This document shows positions 12,242 to 21,200 of a DNA stretch of 37,000 nucleotides, piece by piece. The notes beneath the pieces were generated by a model, which had not been told where the DNA came from, searched no databases, and worked only from the letters and a program-made list of their open reading frames with translations. The stretch spans positions 374,001 to 411,000 of the forward strand of contig JAQGDQ010000031.1 in NCBI GenBank assembly GCA_030141605.1, read 5' to 3'. The stretch comes from Tubiluchus corallicola (taxonomy: Eukaryota; Priapulida; Priapulimorpha; Priapulimorphida; Tubiluchidae). Within the stretch, counting starts at the first letter, position 1. Every line of letters starts with the position of its first letter. A program made the position numbers and the translations under genes.

Positions 12242-15200
12242 CCTCTCTCCCCTCCCTCCCTCCCTCCCTCCCTCCCTCCCTCCCTCCCTCCCTCCTCCCT
12301 CCCTCTCTCCCTCCCTCATGCAAAACAACTGCCTCCATAACCAGCCATCTTGGCGGAGCCACCTGTAAATGGGTGACACACAATTTTTAGATCGTCTCTG
12401 TTTCGCGTACGTGCTATTTTAGTGTACGTGCTATTTTAATTTGCGAATTTTTGCTTCACAAGCTTAATGATGATTATGCTTATTATGATTTACTATGTGA
12501 TGTCATTTCTCCAAGTTTTTATCTTGTAAGCAATGGCCATTATGTGTCTTTTGAATCTTTTCTGTTCTTACTGCATTCACACCTTGTATTCTGTTTTACT
12601 ACTATGGTGTGGCTTTTTAATAAAAATCATTATTTATTTGTTTGTTTTATTTGTTTATAATTTATCTCTTCCTTGTAAAATTTCTACTTTCACAAATATT
12701 TTGTTATTGTTTTTCAGAAACATCGAGTATTAATGCCAGATGAAAGTAACTGTCATAAAAATCGTCAGTCAATCGCATACTTTGTCAATCCAGACGATGA
12801 TGTAATAGTGACGCCACTTGATGGCAGTAACAAATATCCACCGATCACTACCAAGGATTATCTAACAATGAAAGGTTCAGGAATATTCTACTAAATACTC
12901 AGTTCACCGACGTATCTTTTCAAACTGAACGATAATGCTTCTTGCCATAACTCATTTCTGCTGCAGATGGAGCGCTCATTACGCTGCACTAGTGAGTACA
13001 AAGAGGGCCACAGATTTTTTTGTTTTTCAAAGAATCGCCAATTCTGTTTCACAGTTCTTGGAAGGTGGGAGGCCCTATAACTAATAGTTATCATGAAATT
13101 ATGAAATATGTGATAGATTGAAAATAAAAAAATTTTTGTATGAATTAAGCATGTAGTTTTTCGGGCATTTTTCGGCTTTACATAACATAAGAACACTAAT
13201 AGTTAATTTGCAATTTTAAACATGCAAGCACACAAAAGTTACGGAAATATATCCCGTCATCTTTATATAAATCACTGGGAAATTGTGTCTGGTTCTTCCC
13301 CTGCTGTCACTTGCAGAACTGGTGCATTTCACTTTCTGTCGCCGAACACCACCTTCATTGTCCATTTTAAAAGTTGAACTAAATAAACTTCTTAAATTCC
13401 GATCAAAAAAGAAATGAGATTTAAAGAAATTTCAAAAATAAAATAAACAAAAAATGTCAAATACATCATCATCATCATTTTATTCTTAGGTGCTTCCATT
13501 ATGTAACACAGCAGCTAAATACATGGTCAGCTGTCCTCTTCTTGGTTTCTTCCCAGGTATTAGTGCTTGATGTAATGCTGTGAGAATTGGAGACTCCTAT
13601 GGCAATCTGTTGACATGTCCAATTTTCCTAAGCCGACGTTTCTGTATGACTTCACTCCATTCTTTCTTCTTTGTTAAATCATATAGACCCTGATTTGAAA
13701 TTTTCTTTCGCTATTTTAAACCCAGCATCTTTCTATACAGACGTCTTTGCACGGACATTAATTTCAATCTTCTGGACAATTTTAACTGTCCAAAGTTCAG
13801 AATTATACAAGAATACGAGTTCTACAAGTGATGTGCAAGAATATGTAGTTTACTTTCTATGGTGAGATTTGGATTTTCAGAAATGTTTGTGAGCTTAGAA
13901 TACGCAGCCAAGGAAAATATTTTTCTGGGTGGTATGTCAGCTTCAGTGCTTAGTAAACTACCAAGGGACTTGCAAGCCATCCCAGATGTATTTGAAAGAC
14001 GTGGCCACATGCTGTTTGAGTGAACATAGGACACACTTTTTCACACATGTTGCTATTGGTTACAAACTGACGCTAAAGAATTTCCCACATTTCTTGTGGC
14101 AAATGCAAAAACAAATGAAGTGAAAAGACATAGAATGGGTGCGCTTCGTGAAAATAAATCTTGTGAGAGAATTTCTAGCAAGATTGAGAAAAGCAAAAAA
14201 ACTGCTTAATTGTGCGGAAAAGTAACAAGTAAAAGAAATTTCATCTCTAGTATGCATTAAATGTACAGAAAAGACAGAAATCAGGCCAATCGAATTTTTC
14301 TTAGTTATTTCCATTTCAGTTGACCATTTCTGCGAAATCCACCTGGTTTCCATGGTCGTGGAAAATAGGAGGCTTTATGCAAATAAGTGGAAATCATCTA
14401 GAAAAAATATTAGTAACAACCACTCACCCTTAAGCAGAGCACTGAGTATAGCCAGGTCGATATCATGACCTTGATCAAGGTTAAATACAGTAACGAGATT
14501 CTCGTGCTTGCAGCAGTCTATGATGATTTCCAGGTATTGTTTCGCCTTCGCTTTACACTCAGCCTGGCGCCAGTAGGTGCGATACGCATCGTTTAATTTC
14601 TCCCCCACAATGTTTTTATGCTTGTCCGATAAAATTCTCTCACCTCTGTTGGAAAATATGAAACTAAATTAGATTTTGTGAAACGAACCAATCAAAATTC
14701 TCTGCTAAAAATGTTTCTGTACAGATAATAAATAAAAATTCTGATTAGTCATGACATGCAAGAATTTTGCACAATCATTCCAAAGATATCATAGGAGCTT
14801 CAAAATGTATAATTTTACTTGAATGTGATAATATGTGTAACAGCATATGACAGGATATCTGCAGCTCGACCCGTTCCTTGGCATAACAACACTGGTGTGC
14901 CCTGATGTAGAGTATGCTGCACGTCATCTATACACCCGGAACCCCCTTCCAGAACAACATGTACGACTGGAATTCCAAGTCCAGCATCTGAATAAAATAC
15001 AGACAAGGATGTTAAAATAACAGTTACGAAATGCTGATTAAGCAAAAGCGGTATGAAGGTTTTTAAGGCTAATGCAAATCTCTCCAAATGCTAATGCAAT
15101 GTAAGTCAGCAAACCTTTCTAAATGTATCTAAAATTGCAACACTAATAAAAAGCATGGTGTTCTTGGAACACAGCTATGTAAAACATCCTTGACTTGCTT

Positions 15201-18200
15201 GAACAACACGTTATATTTTCTAACTTTTTTCATATTTGCAAAAATTAAACACGGTGCCATGAGAATTTTAGGTAATGTTGTTACAAATTCTAATCATGAT
15301 TTACCGCATGTTACAATTAGATATACATAATTTTGTAAATAAATTTATCAAACAAAAACTAATTTGCATTTTGCACACATAATTTACAAAAACCCTATTA
15401 ACAAAACAAACAAACAACAAACAAGGAACCGTACCTTTCTTACTCATTCCTTTACTGAAAGGTGGCTGGGATATTTTCCGTTCAAGACAAGCGCGGAAGT
15501 TGGCGACTCCACCATATTTGTTACGATAGCCATTGTCAACCAAAAGAAAATGTGTGTGATGCATGTTGAGCGAAACCAGTTTACCCCGACTGCTGGGCAT
15601 AGATTTATATTTTGCATTGAAACAACCCTGTAAAAAACACATAGAAAATATTTGTCTTTTACACTAAATTTTATCACTTTACATTTAAAAATCTAACCAA
15701 TAAGTTAACCAACATTTGAAGTAAGAAGCTGCTTACAGGGATAGAACATGGGTTCCCAACCTTGCGGTCGCGAAGCACTTTTCGTGGGGCCACGGGTTAG
15801 TCCAAAAACTATTTTTAAAAAAATGTTGTTTTCGTGAAAAGTATGTAAGTCTTGTTTCGTCAGTCTCTCATTACATTATTTTGTTCTGGAAAGTGAAACA
15901 GGGAATTCTCGCTCTAAATGCGGTATACCAGTGCTTGATTTTCCGGGAAAATGAAAATGAGCCTTGTTCTGTACAGTGTACACTGTCCGAAAGCGTGTCG
16001 CTATTCACTTTTCATCGGATATCCTTGGACATCTATCACATTGCAAAACTGCTTGCTGAGAAACAGGCGTAACCAACACATTAACGAATTAATGAAACAA
16101 ACACTCATTATCAATAATTCGTAGAAAAGTAAGTTAAAATTAATAAATGCAAAGGATAATGATGTTTAATAGTATAACATGTGATTACTTTGATGCAGAG
16201 TTCGGGAAAGGAGTCACAATCAACAAAAGATTGGAAACCACTGGGATATAGTATATTCTGATTCTGAAACATCAGACAATAGATGACAGCCCTCTATATA
16301 ATTTACTTAACTAAAGGATTTGAACAACTCCCATGTTTAAAATGGCTCATGCAGGATCGGTTGTAGCACTTTTACAAAAAACAGGCTCATCACAAGGATC
16401 AAAACTTGTACGATACCTTAAAAAGTTGTAATAATTCTAAAACCAATAACTAAAAATCGAAAAGTAAAAGCTCTTAAAAAAATTCCAAAACAGTCGCATA
16501 GCAGTAGTTGCTTTCAAGGGTATATGTCAAAAAAATAAGATATACATTGACATATACTTTTTTCCTTGCTACATTGTTTTTAAAATTTGCAAAAACACAA
16601 GTTGTTATTTTATCAATTTCCTATCAATATTATTCACATGCTAGTTTACTGAACTTATACAGAATCAAACTCTTAATTACCTTGGTGTGGGTCTAAAAAA
16701 GGGTGACTTTTTTAGCCATCATAAAACTTAGCACAACAGCCTCAGCATTTTGAAGTTGATAATCATTTAACGGATAACTTACTTGACCAGAATGATCTAT
16801 GAGCCTCTCGTTTCCCTGTAAATATCCCCATGGTGCAATACCAATACATCGGATCGCATGCGTCACACGTTTATTGTCGATAACAAATGACTGCCCTTCT
16901 ACCAGAGCATCTCCGACGGCTTTCATCACGCCGACATTAGTACCTCCGGTGATGATCCACGCTCTTGTGGTTTCAGCCGCCTAAATATTTGAAAGCTAAT
17001 TTATGACAGATAACAAATAAAACAACTAATGACGTCAACAATATAGTAAGAGACATAGTAAATCTAGTAAGCAGGTTTAGAAAATGTAATAAAATGTTAT
17101 TTGTAGAAGTTGCTTTAGCAACGCGCAATAAACCGAAATTAACTATGTAATCTAAATTTGTTCATTTGTTCTACTAGTTACTGTCTTGTGTTATACTAAT
17201 CTATGATGTGAGGCATGGAAGATCACATCAATGTAATAAAATCATTCTATACCATGCCAAAATAAGTTTTAACCCTTTCACCACACAAGATGGCTACTCT
17301 TCGTGATAAGCAAGACAGTCTCTAACATTAAACAAAATCAGTGGAAACGTTCTACAATCGTGCTTTGGGAGGTTTCTGTATTAAGGTTAAATGTGTAGCT
17401 TTAAGCACATTTAGTTTAAACAGTACAGCCACGAAAATCACTTCAGCAGCACAATATTACTTGTATATACAGGCAAAGCAGACATACTGCATTTTGTCAG
17501 TAGTTTTTCCAAACTAATTGAAGGTTTGTTTTATTTAGCATGAGCACTCACTGACTAACTTCATGTCCCTAGTCCTTTCATAGTACTGATAGCATAATTG
17601 TGAAGCACTGTGAGTACCACAATATCAAACAGAAAACATATGTCAAACTAAGTTTTGCAAAAGTATCACCTTTATTAAACCTCGATTAAAAACTTCACGA
17701 TATTTTGAGGAGAGCTTAAAATTTTTAGCACCTCCGTTGACTGAGATAAGGAGATTTGGAGGATAAGGATCAAGCATCTGCCAGTAGTCTGTCATCAGCT
17801 TCAGCACCAAGTTCATATCTGTGTCATCTGTCAACCGTACATACTAACAAAAGAAAAATGTCTGTATGATTAAGGAAAGAACGTAATAATTAACAGTAAG
17901 AAGTGACAAGATGTCAAAAAAACAAAAAACTGGCTACAAAAAAGGATGTTTTTTATACAAATTACTCCAATCCAGAGGCGTAGCAAAGGGGGCGACAAGG
18001 GGCTATCGTCCCCGGACACAAAGGTGAGAGATTGCAAAATTCTTCTAGAGTTTAATGACTGTTAATTATTAATTTCTAATACGACTTTAGCAATTAACAA
18101 AAGTTTTCAATTTGTAACAAAATTGCCTAGTCAGGAATCATCATAGCTGATTTAATTACCACATACAGCTTTGAAAAAACTAATATTGTTACTTAACGAC

Positions 18201-21200
18201 GTACGTAGTGTGCCAGATCGATAATTTCGGGAGAAACAGTTGTGTAATAAATGCTCTAAATGCTGGTTGTATTTTTGTGAAAACCTGTAGTGTTCTGTAT
18301 CTTTCATAAACTTTGCACGTTTTAGTGCTGGAGCTGAATGTTTAAGAGCTGCTATGTTACATGCAACTAATGCATAGAAAAGAGTTACTCTGGTGCAGTA
18401 CCACAAATCAAACTCAGGCTAAGTCTTAGAAAAATTCATTTATCTTCATCGCATCATGCCGAAAAAGGAAAGTCGAGTTTTGGGATGCAAAAAACAATGC
18501 ATAATTTGTGATTTCCAAGTAACAAATGATCAAAACACTAAAGGGTGACAGAAGTTTTTTGGCCCCGGGTGCCACAGCACTTCCTACGCCACTGCGCTAA
18601 TCGAGGCCAATAGCCAGTCGCGGTAACGGGCTACAGTAAAAAACGGAAATACATTAAACAAAGGAAAAGTAAGAAAAACTATCTAGAATGTTTGTGAGCT
18701 ATCAATTATGCTCAAAATGCTTTTGCACGGTTTGGCCAGAGTAAAAAATAAATGAACGTAAAAATCCCAAAAAAGCAAAATACCTTTGCAGGCTTCCTCA
18801 TACCGGCAGCTGCATTTATGAAGTCTATACGTCCAAAAGCATTGGTGGCCATGTCCTTAAAGCAACTTGTAGGATTCCACTCGTCATCATAAAAAACATC
18901 ACCTACATCTCCTAAAAATGACCCAATTAATTAGTTACTTAATTTTTAAGTTATCAAATATGCGTAAGACTTTTGCTGCTTTGATTTTGCTGCTCTGATA
19001 TTTTTGTTAACTGTCTGCAATTGTCCACATCCAACGTGAGACATGGGCATAAATGTTTATAAAAATTAACTTCAGAGTACATTAAAAACTTGAAATCATG
19101 TCATAAGTACAAAGTTCCTCTGTCATGGCATAACCATTTAAAGAAACTTCCATGTGACAAGCTAATTAATCTCAGATACACTGTCCAGCACAAAGAGCTG
19201 ATAAAGTTGATCCACATGTCTTAATAATGGATGAATCGTTTTTTTTTTGTAAAGAAGTTGCAAATCAGCAAAAATAGAATTATCACGAGCCATATGTAAA
19301 CGAGAATATTACTAAGCTTAGAAAAAAACAGAAGTACTAAAAAAGGTCTTTTTTTAGGTTAAGCAAAGCTTGTAGATTAAATATCTAGCAAAAACATTGC
19401 TAAGCTCTGTTTCAAAACATGCCCGAGGTGTGTTTCATGCCCCAAAAAACAATCAAAATATAAGTGGGACATAATGACATTACTATACTAAGAAATTAAA
19501 ACAAACAATTAATACACTACACAAAACTACGTCAAAAATGAACATATTATACAAGTACTTTTCTACATGCCAAACACGAGAAAAATACATGACACTAATA
19601 CCTACCAAGACTTGGATCTACGAAAAAGTTTTCTTTATGCACAACATCATCTTCTATTGGTAACATCAATTTACTAGGTGAGCTTCTACTTCCAAAATCT
19701 TGTGTCACTGTCTCTACGGTCAAAGTGGGTACATCCACGGGTGTCAAACCAGTGACTACTCCATTTACAGGTGTTACTCTGCAGTCGTCTAGCAGAAACT
19801 GATTAACCCCGTAACTGTTAGAAATGAGAGTATTACTACTATTCTTCCTTTTCAGTGGTTCATGGATAAAATTTAAGCCTTGTGTCCACTTATGATGAGG
19901 TGATTCGGGTTTGCTCTGAAAGCCAGCATCAACAGCTGGGCTGCCAGGTCTTCCACTAACAAAATCTTTTAAGCTAGGCAACGGTGAGATGACTCGTGCC
20001 ATGTTTGGGTAGTGTTTGCTTCTAGTTTGCCCACAGAAACACCTAGAAGTAAAATTAAGCAGTCAAGTACCTTATGTGTGTGTACATGATGTATATTACT
20101 TGCAGATAAACCAAGGTCATCAAAAACTCCACAAAGACTGTTAGTACAAAGTCACATCTTACAGCTCATTTTGTACTAGCCTGAACAAGGCAAGATTATC
20201 CCAGGCAGAGACCTCTGCACTGACACGTATGAAACAGAGTCATATTTAAGGTGTGTTAGTGCCCTATGCTCACAAAGTATTTGGTGCCCCGGCTTTATCT
20301 TTTGCCCTATGTCTCAGCATGCACGTTTCCCAGCTGAAAGCATACATATTATGTAATACAAATTATGCAACATTAATGTATACAACAAACTTCATTGCAA
20401 TATATAAGATTTATGCCACTTAAATTCTTTTATTAATTTCAAGATGAAATTTTCATTAAATAAATCAGCTGCAAGAAAACGTAAGACGCCTAGCAACAAC
20501 AATAAAATTAATCCTTTTCGTGTAGTCCTCTACCTAACATTTTAAACTGTGTAAAACCTTTATAGTCCTTAATATACTTTATTATATTTTCAATGTATTT
20601 CTCTTTTTACCAACTTGGTGCCCCCTGAGCCTTGATGCACCTAAGCACATACTTCTAGTCTGCTTATGCATTAATCCAATCATTGTGCGGAATGTCAGTT
20701 ATAGTTTTTAAGAAGCCTCGCGTTTTCTATAAACGGCTCAAGGCGAGGAGTACACAGGGTTGTTTCTCCTCTTGTAAACATGGATGTACATCAATCAGTT
20801 AATATGTTAACCCACTTAGTTTCGATAAATAAAAAAAACTGGTTACTAGTCTAACTTACCATGGCTCTTTGTTTTTGTTAGGCTTTGTGTTGTCTTTGTT
20901 TGCAACAAAGTGTATGCATTCTCTTCTCCGAAAATGCCTTGTGACAAATTTAGCCAAATCATCTCGCTCCGGTGCTGCCTAAACGACAGGTAAAATAAAC
21001 ATAAAAAGTATTTTCTCAGACTTTTACATGCAAAATTTACAGTCATAAGAAGTATAAGAACATGGCTTTGAAAACAGCTTCAGTTTTGTTTTTATGCATT
21101 TATAATTGCAGTTTCATTCAGTATAATCTCAATACACTTGATTGCAATCTTAATGTTCACATAACATTTTGTCTTCGATAACATTTATTTGTATTGTCTT

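Noticed and set aside
12125-12383. Gly/Glu/Arg-rich ORFs
   Set aside because: Translations of the CT/CCCT microsatellite on the opposite strand.
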